Source: Pardosa pseudoannulata (taxonomy: Eukaryota; Arthropoda; Arachnida; Araneae; Lycosidae). From it: a stretch of DNA of 64,000 nucleotides. The notes under the pieces are model-generated. The model was not told the DNA's origin and did no database searches. It saw nothing but the letters and a program-made list of their open reading frames with translations. Numbering within the stretch: the first letter of the stretch is position 1; every line of letters begins with the position of its first letter. Location: positions 48,932,495 to 48,996,494 of the forward strand of contig CM063510.1 in the NCBI GenBank assembly GCA_032207245.1, written 5' to 3'. The position numbers and the translations under genes are program-made. This document shows positions 37,193 through 51,140 of the stretch, piece by piece.

Positions 37193-40100
37193 AATCCGTC
37201 ATTTCGAAATTTGTGCTTATTTCGTTTATATTGAAGAAACAAAGCTTTGAAATTCTCCCGCTTCTTCGAGGCCATGGAAAAATGACTACCTCTAACTAAT
37301 ACAGAAATGAAAGAAAAAGAAATTAATGTGGGGAAAGGTTTACGACCACATGCACGTTTACTGCTAAGGCAATAAAACATCGTCACGTAGTTTTTCGTTT
37401 TATATGTCAGACGTACCTTATCTTTTTGATGCGTGAGAAACGCGTGTGCTAATTCACTTTTGTCAGTTTTGAATATAATTTATACCTAGAGATGCAAGCT
37501 AAATTCTGTCAGTGCTACAAGTGTTATAATTATTTTCTTATATGCGAAGCTTACATACCAAAAGTATTGTTTGTCAAAACTTCGGACTTTGAAATTTGGA
37601 TTGTGACTGTTTGACCACTGTCACCTTTTGGCAACACAGGACTCATAAGACCAAAGGGTACTGCTTTAGCCGCTTCCCTTACAAATTGTTTTGAAAAAAA
37701 AATTCAAAAAATCATCACATTTTTTAAATTTTATTATTATATACAAGGAAATAAAACAAAACAAAATATGTATGCTTTAATTGAATTTTTAATTTTTTAC
37801 AGGTGTAAAAGCCTTTAGTTTTAATATTAGTTTAATATCCCGAGCAAATGGAAAAAAGTTAAATGTTAGTCTTTGTATGATAGTTTTTGTAGCAAGGAAC
37901 AACACAAAGTGATACCTGACATTCTGTAAACTGGTATCTGGTTTCTTCTCTTACTGGCTTACCTCTGGAATCTGTTTTACCGGAGCACAGAGTACACTAT
38001 TTTGTTGGATTTGATTATTTTTAATAGCAGAAATAACATCTGGAAAATGTCTTGATGTTAACCTGAATGGTAAAGGACTAATGTTGGGTCTTCAAGATGT
38101 GGCAGAAAACTCGTTACGATGATTTTCTGAAATTTGTTTTTCAAGCAGTGAAAAACACGTGACCAGTCACACCAAAACAACCTCGAAACCATCAAAACTT
38201 AACAAAATGCCAATCAAAGCTGAATATTTCCTTTCATTTCCTTCAGGACGAGTAAAACCGTGATAAAACAAATCGTGCTGACAAATTCTGCTTCACCCGC
38301 ATTTTCTCGGGATAATAATTGACTGCGATATATACGAACCGAGATAACTCGGGATAATCATCCAAGCGATTAGATATATGTCGTTCGTTCCTACCTCCAA
38401 AAATTTCTCCCCAACGACCTACTGTCTTCCGCCGTGTTTGGTGTTTTCTCTGCAGAGATAGCTCTATATGCCTTCGTAGTGGATTGATGTAAATAAATAT
38501 TAAATAAAATGAGAAGGAAATAAAACGTGATTATTAGTTTTAAATATGTTTAAAACTTGTACTTATATTTTTCTTGAATGTATAACTCAATAATACATTT
38601 TTTTATACATTTCTTTATACATTTTTCACAGTAGCATAAACTCGGAAACAGGCCGTAATGAAAAATCCTTTATCACATTCTATTCAATAGTATCGATTTG
38701 TTTTACACACTTTTTTACCTAACAAAATTTTTTCTTCAACATGTGTAACATCTTTTTGGTTCTTTCTGATTTGCATTAGATTGAATGTGGTTTATAAAGC
38801 ATCGGAAAGACGTGATATATCACAGTTATTCAAATAACGCTCTTTTGGTGCATTTGTTGTTGGTTTGTGTATTTATCAATGGTGTTGTCCAAAGAAAAAC
38901 TTAAAATAGGAAACAATTTCAAAACATTTAAAATAAATGTTTAAAAGAAAGGAAATGTAGAAGAATGCTTGTAAAGCGTTGCTGCTGTTCACCAGAAATT
39001 TAACTTGAACGAGCTAGACACGTTACGGACCCCGAAGATGTTAAAGCTCACAAAGAAAACATACTGGATTTCCCTTTGTAACAATAAGTTACATTCGGTC
39101 CAGCTTTTTTAATTCTTCCCACTTCTCCCAACCAATAGAAGGGCCCTTTGGTTTGGCGCAATTCTGACCCTTCCGTTCTTGAAGGAACCCCTGTTTTTTC
39201 TCCGTGGGGGTCAGTTTTTTTTAAAGGACAACGTTGTTACCAGAGGAGAGAAGAGGGTGAACGCTGCTGGTGTCCGCTGCTTGCGGGATAGTCATTTTTT
39301 TGAGGGACACGAGAAAGAGGAAAATCAACGCCATATTGTTTTTAGGGTCGACGCCGACTCGAGATATCTACAAATGATAAGTTGACTCCAGTTGTATTCC
39401 TTAGTCATTTAATTGTATAAAATTATTTAATCAAGACATATTTGTTCATGTGTTTTTTAATGAGTTTTAATTTCTTCTTTCTCAACTACTAGGTCAACAT
39501 AACATTATTTTTTACACCCTTGAACTGTTATTTTAGGTCTCTGAGATTTTTTTCCTAAGCATTTTCACTTCTCTAAATAATAACTGATTCGTTATTAAAT
39601 TAAAAGCTAGTTAAAAATAAATTGAAGTGAAAAACTGGGAATAGTTTATCTCACAAAATACATCCACAATAGTTAAAAATTAAGATTTCAATGTTAGGTT
39701 TGCACCTCCAGCACTTAAAATTCATACGTCAACATATATGTATTGAAAAGCAGCATATTAAGTTTAGGGTTCTTTTTCCCATTGAAGAATATGCGAAATT
39801 CTCGAGTGATAGCGAAACATTTTCAACCGATTAAAGGTCTTATCACAAGTTAATCCGAAGTAAAATAAACCGGGTGAAAAACTTTCCCTGCAAAACAAGA
39901 AATTTACACATTTTTCATCAGTAAATAGACAAACTAATATGTACATGTTGACTTGTGATAAGGTTTTAAGAAAGGATTATTGGGATTATATTTGTGTGTT
40001 TGTTTCTGTATCTGTGTGAACTAAATAACATAGAAGCAAAGAGTATTAGAAATGTATCTGTGCATGTTTTTCCGTTTCTGTGCGAATACAATAGCTTAAA

Positions 40101-40325
40101 AATATCAGCATATTGATTTGGCTAATAAGCAGTCCTATACATTTCGGTATTTGTTTTATCTATACAATAATACAGTGTGGCAGTATTGATACATCAAGAT
40201 TTCAATATTTTAGTTTCACAGATTAAAACTATTTCATTTATATTGTAAGAGACTAAACATGTAGAAAAGAGGAGGAAAGAGTTATTATGAAAAACAAAAT
40301 AAAGACAACCGTTATTATTTTAAAT
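37193..40325. other. No gene seen
   Basis: About 3.1 kb with no recognised gene. 37622-37690 may be a very worn minus-strand SINE scrap (GCAACACAGGACTCATAAGA, ACTGCTTTAGCCG). No other support. Confidence 0.5.
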
Positions 40326-41913
40326 CAGGTTTTTTCAAAGTGTGCCGTGGAAGTCTAGGGTTCGTCAACGACCCACCAAAGGTTCTAGAATTTTTTAAAT
40401 ACCATAGAAATTTTAAATCAGTAAATTCATTCTCTATTTTTTCTCTAACCTCTTACATATAATTAATAATCGTAACTAATACGCTAGAAGAGTAACCAAA
40501 GGTAACAGAAAAGGGATGTGACAATGAATCATTTAAAACCCCATTCGGCAGAACAGCACAAGAAGGGGTGAAACATTGTATCATATATTACTTTATCATT
40601 TCATTAAAATATTTTACTTCCAAGCCACCTTTTTTTTAAGTAATATCTACATTTTTATACTACTTTATATAGTTAAGATTTTATGATTATGGTCTAATCA
40701 GTGATACATAATAGAACCTTAGTTTCTCCTTAAGTAATATTTATTTAGGGGTTCTGTTGCTATGTGTCGTGTAGTCCTCGTTTATATTTGAGTATTAACT
40801 TGGGGTCAAATGTATAGTGGTATTTATTTTGATTGCGTTGTGTAAAAGTATTTTAGTACTAAATTTAACCACAGGTTCTGAGAAACTACAGACATAAGAT
40901 ATGAAAATAAACTAAAAGCTAAATTAAAAGCATCTGAAAACAGCTTAAAATAAAAAAGTAAATTTATTATAATGATATATAAACATCTATGTGCACACAA
41001 ACTGGTTCTATCTTCATAAAATATGCTTTATCAACACCTTCAAAATTAGGTACCACTCTAAATTAGTTCTGACAATAATTTTTCATCACTTAAGTAATTA
41101 TGTAAATGCAAGAAAGAGGACTTAATCTCAATTTCAAAATATATGTAAAAGGGGGTACCTTTGTGAGTTAATATGGTGTGCCCGGAACACTGCTGGTTGA
41201 TGTCTGATCAGGATTGGGTATGTATGGATCTTAAGTCGGTCTGGTCAGGGGCTTCCTTCTGAGTGTTTTGGGTGCTGCCGTAATATTTGATACAGGAACA
41301 CTTCCCGTCGGACTTGTTTCCTCGATTGGTCTCTCGAACACCTTCACTCGGACTTGTTTCTTAGACTGGAGTGCCGAACATCTTCTCTCGGACTCCCGAA
41401 CGTCTTCCGTCGGACTTGTCTAGTCGACTGGACTCCCGAACACTTTCTCTTTTTTAGATTTTTCTTATTTTATCAATTTCATCCTTGTGTCCCCTTCTTT
41501 CTTATCGTCCGATCGGGATCGTTGTAAAAATCTAATTGGTCTGCTTAAACCCCGCCTTGAGACCGTCAACGTGGAAAACCTTATCCCTTCTAATTGGGCA
41601 CTGTTCCTTAGGGACTCATAAATAACTCCGCAAAGGTACATTCTTATTTAGTGTCAAGTACGGAGACGGGATTCTAATCTGGGACTGGGATCAAAACCCC
41701 GCCCGAGACCACCGTATAAGACAACAATATCCGTAGAATATAATTTTATGGTCCTCTCTCTTTTACAAAGATGTGATGAGGTCAGATTTAGATCCCGAGC
41801 ATTTTACTTCTTGTATGAATGAATCAATTATATTACTGATCTAAATCGCCTCATCACACTATATATGTGGCTAGAAAAGGTATTCCGTGAGATAAAAAGT
41901 TTGAAAACTACTG
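40326..41913. mobile_element. Candidate hAT-like element
   Basis: Left end CAGGTTTTTTCAAAGTGTGC followed by CGTGG. Right end, reverse-complemented, CAGTAGTTTTCAAACTTTTT. Such CAG...TTCTCAAA-type ends are typical of hAT elements. The 8-bp flanks TTTTAAAT and TTTTAGAA agree at 6 of 8 positions, compatible with a mutated hAT target duplication. The interior is non-coding and contains a minisatellite. The ends may equally belong to two separate fragments. Confidence 0.4.
41301..41443 (+). repeat. ~40-bp minisatellite
   Basis: Four tandem units of a C/T-rich motif, GTCGGACTTG...CTCGAACAC: 41, 40, 22 (internally deleted) and 40 bp. GC-richer than the surrounding DNA. Confidence 0.8.
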
Positions 41914-44079
41914 TTTTAGAAAATTCTAAATATAATTCAGCACTTTTCTCCTTAGTGTCCTAAGAAAAAAGGGGAAACATAAATGAATTAAATTCGGTTC
42001 CTATATACCGTATTTCCTAAATAGGTTGGTCATTATGTCTTCACTGATTGTTAAGCAGCAGATCTTATTTTTTACTGGCTTGGTTTGAAGTTTACAAATT
42101 TTCCCAAGCTGCGAGAAATGTACGAATCTTTTTTGCAGGAGAAACGATAGAAGTCTTTTTTTATGTGCCCCTATTGACGACTCCTCGCTTAATGCACTAA
42201 CAAATGGGGAAGTTTAAAAACATCCTATTAAATAACTATATAATAAAAAGGGACAATATTCTCTGGTAAGTACGTATGATGAACATCATATCTTTTGTCG
42301 AATGTTTATTTTCCAAAATCGACTACTACTGAATAAAATCATAAATACTAAAGAGCTTATTTAAAAAAAATTGCTGTTGACACAATTCTGAGTGAACATT
42401 TCTTTGTTTAAAAAGGATCAATATTTGCCACGCGAGTTTAAGAAGAAAAAAATCATTATTCTAAAACAGAAAAATTGTCTGAAAAGAAGATTGGAGTATT
42501 TTTCCTTTTATAATTAAAAAAAAATCGAATTACCGAAAATAGGGGTAATCAAAGAGCTCAATAAATATTTATTCTTTAAATTCATTTATAATATAAACAA
42601 ACAGCTTTGTATTTCAGATTCTGCGATTTGTTTAACTTTTTTTTAAGTATAAAGCTTTTATGCTTCCCAAAGAGTGCAGTTTTGCTTAATAACCCCTACC
42701 ACCATACATTTTTTTTAAAATTTTGATTAAAAATTACTGAAATTCCATTATTTAAGATAATAAGAAAAGAAGAAGGGGGTGATTTTTAGATGCAAAATTA
42801 TTTTTCTTATCAAAGTTTGTCAAATTACACAAGAAACAGATCGTACTTCATAATTTTTTTTCAGCATTTTAAATCAGATTCAAAATTTAATTTAAGTATA
42901 GAAGTCTTTTTTATTTTTATCGAAATCATATTCGATCAGTGTCTAATGAGATAAATCTAAGGTTTTTTTTCTTTCTTATGTTTTCGCTTTACATCTGAAA
43001 ATGATAAACATTTATCGGCATTTTTCCTCGGTTAATATTTAGCTTTCGAAAACAATCTTCTGCAAAAGTAAATAAAAACAGAATATTCCTTTCATTATTT
43101 CGCAAAGTAGTCGTTTATGGTTTTTAAGCAAAAGTGAAAGAAAATAATAGAAGAGTGATATAATTGGATTTCTGTTTGAATGAAACTGACAGCAATTTTA
43201 CAAGAAAAGCTCAAATATAAAATACACTTCAAAGGTAATTAAAATAAATATTATTTTCAAAGTTGGGTTTTTGTTTTTAATTAACTTCCAGTGGTTCCCC
43301 ATTTATTGAAATATTAATTATATCTTATTTTTATTCCCACGCAGAAAAGAAAATAAACTAAAATATCGAAAACAGTGAACTTTTATATATGCATTTATGT
43401 ATATGCCGCTTTTATTAAATTAGTTGTGTAAATCGTGGTTTGTAGTTAGATAGTAAGCTAGAAAAACCAACAAATTTAAAGTGAAAAAATTTAGCAGGGT
43501 TTGCTCTAGAGTCTGATAACTTAGATATTGTTTTTATGATGGCAAAATTCTTGGATGGATTTTTGACTGTAAGTAAGAAAAAAATCGATTTATTACAGAC
43601 TCAGTTTATTAAAATTGAGGCACATCAAAATTTTCCTTCGACAAAAATTTACAATTCCTATCTAAATAGGAATTTAGATATTCCTATAATTCCTTTTTAG
43701 CCAATGTTCGCTGTAAAATAAAAATAATTAAAAGTTAAAATATTTACAGGACTTATTTTCGAAAGAAAATAACCACAAAAAAGTGGTATGTTCAATTAAA
43801 TGTCCAAAAATTCCATGCATATATTATATACGTTTACTGAAGTTTGGAAAATCTCAGCATCCATTTGAGATTGATTCCATAATATTTTTTAATATTCCAA
43901 GGAATATTAAAAAATAGTCAGGGAGTTTTGATTCTTGTCTTTCTGTGATTTAGTTCCATTTATAGTTTTCAATAAATGTGATAGTTATAATGCTGTTTTT
44001 GTTTGCCTGTACAACTCAATTCGTGAGGGAAGGGAGTAGCATTTTGCATGTTTGTCCGGTTGCTCTTCAACCCACAAGT
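41914..44079. other. No gene seen; one strong hairpin
   Basis: AT-rich. A perfect hairpin with 15-bp arms (ATTTTTTAATATTCC, loop AA) lies at 43884-43915. Nothing else stands out. Confidence 0.55.
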
Positions 44080-44280
44080 GACTAAAAAATGAAAGTGACC
44101 ACTATTAGACTAATAATTGTGACACATACCTTTAACGATTGAAATCATTTATAATCAGTAGTCTCAGTCAAAGGTATACTCGAGTTGTTAAAAAATTGAC
44201 CGAAACTCACCCCAAACTATATTTTTATCGGTTTTAAGAAGGACAAGATTTTCTATAATCATATCGATGTCAAATATGTT
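44080..44280 (+). repeat. Duplicated block, first copy
   Basis: Shares with 45567-45770 the ordered motifs ATGACCA/GTGACCACTATTAGA, TAATAGTTGTGACAC, ATCGTTTATAA.CAGTAGTC, CCAGTTGAATA-type text, CTCCAAACCAATAT/CCCCAAACTATAT and TTTTATTGGT.TTAAG. The second copy lies about 1.49 kb away in the same orientation. Class unknown. Confidence 0.65.
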
Positions 44281-44455
44281 TGTCCATTACAATAGTTCCT
44301 AAGAGTTACATCGTTTGTGAGGATCAAAAGGAGATTTAGTCTTTAAGTCCATTTAACTTCAAGTAGATAGTCATATAAAAAGGGAATATTAAGTAGAATA
44401 CTTTTTTTTATTTTGTAAACAGTTCCAGTCGATTATCGATTTGCATCTTGTAGTG

Positions 44456-44680
44456 CAACGGTTCTCAAACTTTTTTACCTCACAACCCTTAAAATATGCT
44501 TTCCACACCCATGCCCATTGTTTATATTCTTGAGCCCAGCTTGGCTCGGCATCCAGTTTAAGCACCGGGGAGGTAGATTGTCGGTCGCAGTTAGGATAAA
44601 TAAATAAAATGACATTCTTAGCATGTTTCGACAGTGACGCAGAGGCGAGAGAAGACAACTTAAATTCTAACTTTTAGGTG
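44456..44680 (-). mobile_element. hAT-like terminus fragment
   Basis: The left edge, CAACGGTTCTCAAACTTTTT followed by ACCTCACAACCC, closely resembles hAT terminal sequence (CAGTGGTTCTCAAACTTTTT-like). The opposite end is not found. An 89-codon frame on the minus strand across it has no recognised domain and is likely chance. Confidence 0.45.
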
Positions 44681-45566
44681 TATTCATGCTTTCTTTAATA
44701 ATTTCACAATTTTGAGTTGACTTCTGTTGAGTATTGTTGTGATATCCCTGACAAATGGTCGGGTATCACAAGATGTCGCGGTACCCAGTTTGACAATAGC
44801 GGCTGCAGAGAAACAAGTCAAGTGGTTCTGTGTAGGTGGACGAGTAGATAAACTTAACTGTAAGCACTATCAGTCTAAAGCAAGTAAGCAGGGCCATGAA
44901 ATTTACGTAAAGATAATGAATCCTCAAGTTTAGATGATCAGCCTGTCAACAACTAACAAGAATTTCACTCCATAAACTTTTGGAAGAGATATAAATATTC
45001 TGGAAGCTCCTTAGCCATCAGTTTAAAATGTTTTATATTTCTCGGAAAGACAATAGATATCTCTCTCAACTGGGGAAGAAATCCGAATACGTAATCAGCT
45101 GATGTTCTTATACATCATCGGTTGATTTCTAAGTAGGACATTCGTATTACCAGAACACGTAACTTGATTGACGCTAATATTTGTTTGCAATATTTTGGCT
45201 AGTGTTAAAATCATTAGAATCGGCATCAATTAGAAGTTTCTTTCTTCACTAACCTTTATAGGGCTTTTACTCTCCTTTATAGGTATTGTAACAACTTTAC
45301 TTCAACTACTGAAGTTCGCCCTTTCAGAAAGAATTAGAAATGATTCTAAGACTCTTGAGCATAAAAATGAGTTGAAAAATGCCTCGTCAAAATATTTTTT
45401 TATCGAAGGAAGGAATCAGACATACCATTAAATCTAGTAAAATAAAGAAAGTTAGACATTTGGAACGCTAAAAACTAATCATACAGTCTTTAGTCGTTGA
45501 TCTTTAATGACATAGTTTGCAGTCTATTAATCAATACAGAAGATAATTGTGCTTCAATACAGAAAC
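44681..45566. other. No gene seen
   Basis: Between the two duplicated blocks. A 68-codon frame at 44727-44933 is unrecognised. Confidence 0.45.
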
Positions 45567-45770
45567 AACCAAAAAAGGAAAATGACCAATATTAGATTAA
45601 TAGTTGTGACACCGTTTGCAATCGTTTATAAGCAGTAGTCCCAGTTGAATAAATAGAAGTCTTGTCAAAAAAAGAAAAAACGACCGCTACGCACTCCAAA
45701 CCAATATAATTTTATTGGTCTTAAGGTGCTCCAAAATTCGACATAGTTTCATATAACCACCTGGGATCCA
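45567..45770 (+). repeat. Duplicated block, second copy
   Basis: Partner of 44080-44280; see the motifs listed there. The many differences indicate an old duplication. Confidence 0.65.
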
Positions 45771-46934
45771 AGATGATTTTGAAACCTACATTTTAGTGAC
45801 ATACCCCTCAGCAATGAACTTTGTTAAAAGCAATATCAAAAGATAGAATTTGAATCAAATGATGGTAGATGAGGTCTTAAGACCTACATGCAGGTATCGA
45901 GAATTTGAAACTTAGTTATTGACTTGAGAAATCTCAGTGCTATATCATAGCCAGTTGTTTTAACATTATCCCATATTATGTATCCTTTTGTTATATCTCT
46001 AACATAGATTATTATTATAGTAACATTACAATTATATCCCGATCTGTGGGTTTAAATCTTTTGTAAATTACGCAAGCTCAACTATATCAGATATTTTAGT
46101 GCCTTGGTATTTTTGTATCTGGATCATCTTGAACTATCATTTATCAGGCCATGAATTGTGATACTACACTCGAACTTTTAAATTTTATACACTAAATAGT
46201 AACGAACTGTATTTTCTATCCTCTTTGATTTTGTCATCTATTTAATAAGATTTTGGTTTCATTCTGATACGCTCTTGAATTGTTATATTACTCCTTGTAT
46301 TCTAATGTTTTATGTTGGTATTGTTATTTATACTTGAGTATATGTAGCTTATAAATAAAACTATTAGTCTAGATATAACTCTGTTTCTTACTTAAAGTTG
46401 GATACCTTAGATCATTCCATTACAACATAATCTTCAGGTTCATTAGAATTAAAAAAATATTTATCAAAGACGATAAATTTGGTGGCATTTCACTATTGCC
46501 AACTGTATTCTCGTTTTATATTTTTGAGATATACTTATTAGCTGTCTTGACAAGCATTGGTATATAAGTTGTGCATTTTCTTCGTGTTTATTTGTAGTTT
46601 CTAAATGATGAATTAGTCAAAAGAAGGAACCTTCTTGTCTATCGAGTTCTGCTGTAAAAAAGACTGCTTGTTGAAGAAGAGCAGTGCAATTACCGCAATG
46701 AAAACAAGAGAAAAATTGCCAACGAGGTCGTGGTTAAAATGATGGGAAAGCATCGATTTTCACTTTTGGTTTTCCGCCTTATTTATTATAAGTAAAAATG
46801 TTTTGACGGCGAAAGAAAAGATATTTATCGAAACGAAATTTTCTATGATGCAAAACTAAACTGAAATCTTTTGAAATAACTAAAAAGGATGACCCCAACC
46901 ACGTGTTTGAATCTTCGACCAAATTCTACAGGAA
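45771..46934. other. No gene seen
   Basis: AT-rich, nothing recognised. Confidence 0.5.
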
Positions 46935-47275
46935 AGTTAAGAAAAGAACCAATAGAAATGTGTCCTTTATTTAGACTTTAGTGCTTACTGTTTAAGGACA
47001 ACAAAAAAATTACAATAATTTTTTTTGACATTTTCTAAAAAGAGATATGGTCTTTTTTCAGAAGTTTATTGTAAGGTATATCATATTCTATTTCTTCTTT
47101 TCAGATCTTTTAAAAGTTTTTCAACCCTTATGTCCTAATTTTCTTTCGGTTGTGAAGCCACATATGTTCTTAAATAACAAATGCTGTATTTAAAAATTAT
47201 TTTTTCGAAATGCCTTAAAATATGCTCAATTCTTAAGAAATCTTATTAAGACAATCACAAAATTTTCTCTTGAGG
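46935..47275 (+). repeat. Unnamed interspersed repeat, copy C
   Basis: Matches 34163-34500: AACCAATAGAAATGTGTC, TTTTTTGACATTTTC, AGAGATATGGTCTT, AGTTTATTGTAAGGTATA, CACATATGTTCT and AATTCTTAAGAAATCTTATT. It has diverged from copy B more than copy A has. Confidence 0.68.
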
Positions 47276-47499
47276 TATTTCAAATAAAATTGTAACATGT
47301 AAAAAAACGTATTAAGATGATTAAATGTTTCATAATTTCTTATTATACATACTTTTTCGCTTCAATCACGTTATTATTATGACACTTCGAGGAAATTTCC
47401 CTGTTCCTTTAACAAATGTAATAAGAATGATTGTGTTTAAGTATATTTTTAAAGGACTATTAAATAGGTATTACACTGAGAAACTTCTGTATGGGTTCG

Positions 47500-47577
47500 A
47501 ACACCTATGACAGCAATGCGATTTGAACCAAGAACTCCGGTACGAAAGAACAGCGTCCTACCCATTCAGTCATCGTT
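47500..47577 (-). mobile_element. tRNA-derived SINE head fragment
   Basis: Minus strand: TGAATGGGTAGGACGCTGTT, then CGTACCGGAGTTCTTGGTTC with B box GGTTCAAATCG. Only the tRNA-like head survives. Confidence 0.7.
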
Positions 47578-47631
47578 CTCATTGTTCTACACATAAAAAG
47601 TATTGTATATATACACATATATACATATTAT

Positions 47632-48772
<1,141 letters not shown>

Positions 48773-49470
48773 GGAAAAGGATTAGGTTTTATTGTGACTC
48801 ATTAATTTTGGAAAGATTCCATGTATAGATACATAAACAATGTATGCTGGTACGTGTATTTAGACTGTAGTCTAAGTGTGCAATTATTTTTCTTTACATT
48901 GTAATGTTATTTTCAATGCGAGGAACATCTACCTTCATAACTATCATTCATCTTTTACAAAACTCTAAATCTTTTACTAAACTTTCTGCAGTAGCCACAT
49001 ACAAGTAGGTTAATTTGGTTTCCTATGAAGGAACAACACAAAGGACAACCAAGCTTCATAAGGGATTTGAACCTATTGTCCTTCAATCTGGTAGGCGAAC
49101 ACTCCGACCACCATACCGACTGGGGGGTCATACTTATGTGTTGTTAAAAAAGCGGAAAAAGATAGATTTATTATGACTTATGAGTTTTTGAGAGTTTCCA
49201 TCTATGGTCACATAGATGATATTTGCGGATAAGTGCATGTAGACTGTGAGGATTTGTTTTCTCATTATTTTGGAATGCTTTCTTCAATTTGGAGGATATC
49301 TGCCTTTCTTATTAGCATCTCCATTTTATTGGGAGAGCCACATATGTGAATGTCAACTTTTCTTCCTATACAATGACAACGATAATGACAACTAAGCTTT
49401 AAGCTAGATTTTAACTCACATACTCCTTTGTGGTTGGCGAATGTTTCAATCAGTATTCGGACAGCTTGGC
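48773..49470 (-). repeat. Two-unit diverged repeat with a tRNA-like segment
   Basis: Units about 48773-49130 and 49159-49470 align from GATTAGGTTTTATTGTGACT / GATAGATTTATTATGACTT onward. On the minus strand the first unit begins CCAGTCGGTATGGTGGTCGG, with AGTGTTCGCC and B-box-like GGTTCAAATCC (about 49073). The second has GTTAAAATC at the corresponding place. It looks like a second SINE family distinct from the CCAAACC-tailed one, present here as two head-to-tail copies. Confidence 0.6.
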
Positions 49471-49880
49471 ATATTTATCACAAAAAATTTGTAAAATATC
49501 ACAAAAAGATGATGATTTATTGTATTGATAATTGATATTTCAAGAAAGGCAATCGGACTAGCTGCTTGAAATACAATATTAACTTTCTTATTCTGATTGC
49601 ATTCTTAATTGTTCGTTTCTACTTCTTATTGGTTGTTTCTAGCTTCATCCTCAAGAACACTAATTACTAACTGATCAAAATATCCAACAATTGGCGAGTC
49701 TATCCCAATTATTTCAGAAGGGGAGGAATCATCTTCAATGGTCACGTGAGAATTGTACAGATATATTATTGTGTCTCTGAAAGTTGCCATAGATCTTCCT
49801 ATTGCTACCATCCTCTCAAATGTTATAAGAAACAGAGCACACTTCCTTACGTACTGGTCTACCTCTATCTAAACTGGAAT
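49471..49880. other. No gene seen
   Basis: A 61-codon minus-strand frame (49811-49626) is rich in acidic residues but unrecognised. Confidence 0.45.
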
Positions 49881-50050
49881 GAGGTACTACGGTCTACTTT
49901 AACTCCCTAAAAGTTTATGACACGAACTTATTTCTTAAAGCCGATTCCGAAAGGTTATGAACATACATGCTAGCTGTGGTATGCTAGCTGTGGTATGTGG
50001 TAACTGACGAACTCTACCGGAGAAAAGCAAAGTACTCTATCTATATGACA
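49881..50050 (-). mobile_element. tRNA-derived SINE copy with internal duplication
   Basis: The minus strand shows the family body (AAGCCGATTCCGAAAGGTTA on +, reading back to AGTAGACCGTAGTACCTC). A 14-bp tandem duplication of ATGCTAGCTGTGGT lies inside at about 49967-49996. The B box is lost. Confidence 0.7.
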
Positions 50051-50698
50051 ATCGTTTGGCATATCTGTATCGTGGACCAATGAGGATTAACTACCACTGA
50101 AACAAAGAAAACTATGGTTATAAAATTAAAATTGTTATATTTATAAAAATAAAACTATTATATTTATAAAAATAAAATTATTTGTTTTATGGTATTTTTA
50201 AAAATGCTAAAAAATAATAAAATGTTTTCTTTTTTTGTTTGTTCTTACGTACCCTATTATCCAGATGTTTTTAACCCTTTCGTGGGCTGTGGGAAGATTA
50301 CTTCCCACCTACACGATTTTACAAAACACACCTGTGGGAAGCGCAAAACCCATTCTAATATATTGGTCTTGTTATTGTAAGGACAGGAAGACAGATTCCT
50401 GATTCGGTTTTGCACTGTCATCAATTGTTCGATCGATTGAATAAAATTAACAGCTCTGTTTGGAAAGTTTGGAAACGTAGAGTGAGAAATAAATGGCACA
50501 CGAAAGGGTTAATATTCCATTTTCCAACATTTTGTTTGACACATCAAATCTATTTTGTAATATACCGAATACCGGAAGGGGTTGTGTTATTGTACAATTA
50601 TTGGTCACTGTCCGTAATTACTTTGGTAGAACTTGAAGTCCTTAATGATATCCCAGATCGGTCTTTGGTATTATATACAGATCTACTGAATATCGATT

Positions 50699-50894
50699 TC
50701 AATGTGTGCACTTTTTTAAAACATGACAAAACGTCTAAATAATAACCCAGTCCTCTCCAAGTGTTTTTTAGCATGCCAGGAGTTGTTAGACAAATTGTTT
50801 GAATGATGCATTTTTTCAACTCATCTACAGTTTCGATTTTTTGTTGATGCACAACAGATTCAATGAATCTCCAAACAAAATTAAGCCATTGTAG
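50699..50894 (-). pseudogene. DUF4817-type transposase C-terminal region
   Basis: Part of a 119-codon minus-strand frame. Residues about 32-86 read IESVVHQQKIETVDELKKCI, IQTICLTTPGMLKNTWRGLG, YYLDVLSCFKK. This follows the family pattern ...LWGxLKSxVYxxxxxTxxxLxxRI..xxxTPxMLxxxWxxxxxRLdxC. Just below, a shifted frame gives AHIEIDIQ and a stop, the usual GAHIEx end, so there is one frameshift. The catalytic part upstream is not recognisable. It is more conserved than the 20.0 and 23.5 kb copies in this section and may be a different subfamily. Confidence 0.78.
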
Positions 50895-50960
50895 CCAAAT
50901 CCGGCCAACCAGAGTATCTTGCCCCTTCTTCCAATCCAACTTCCTTGATAGATTCAAATT

Positions 50961-51080
50961 ACAGCTGGCATAGATTTTGGTAGTCGTTCGAAATCGACTT
51001 TAAAGAGTAAATCCCTATCTCATTTTGCCTCGCGTAGCAAAATAGTAGACTGTAGTGCTCCAAACAAACACACCAAACAA
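50961..51080 (+). mobile_element. tRNA-derived SINE, 3' part
   Basis: Body from AGCTGGCATAGATTTTGGTA through CGTTCGAAATCGACTTTAA, TCTCATTTTGCCTCGCGTAG, CAAAATAGTAGACTGTAGTG and tail CTCCAAACAAACACACC. The head is missing. Confidence 0.8.
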
Positions 51081-51140
51081 CCCACTAATCTAACTCCAGG
51101 ATATGTCATGGTAATATCCCCATGATGGCAAACAATTGTA

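Noticed and set aside
44389..44658. 89-residue minus-strand frame as a gene
   Set aside because: It overlaps a hAT-like terminus and shows no domain or conserved motif.
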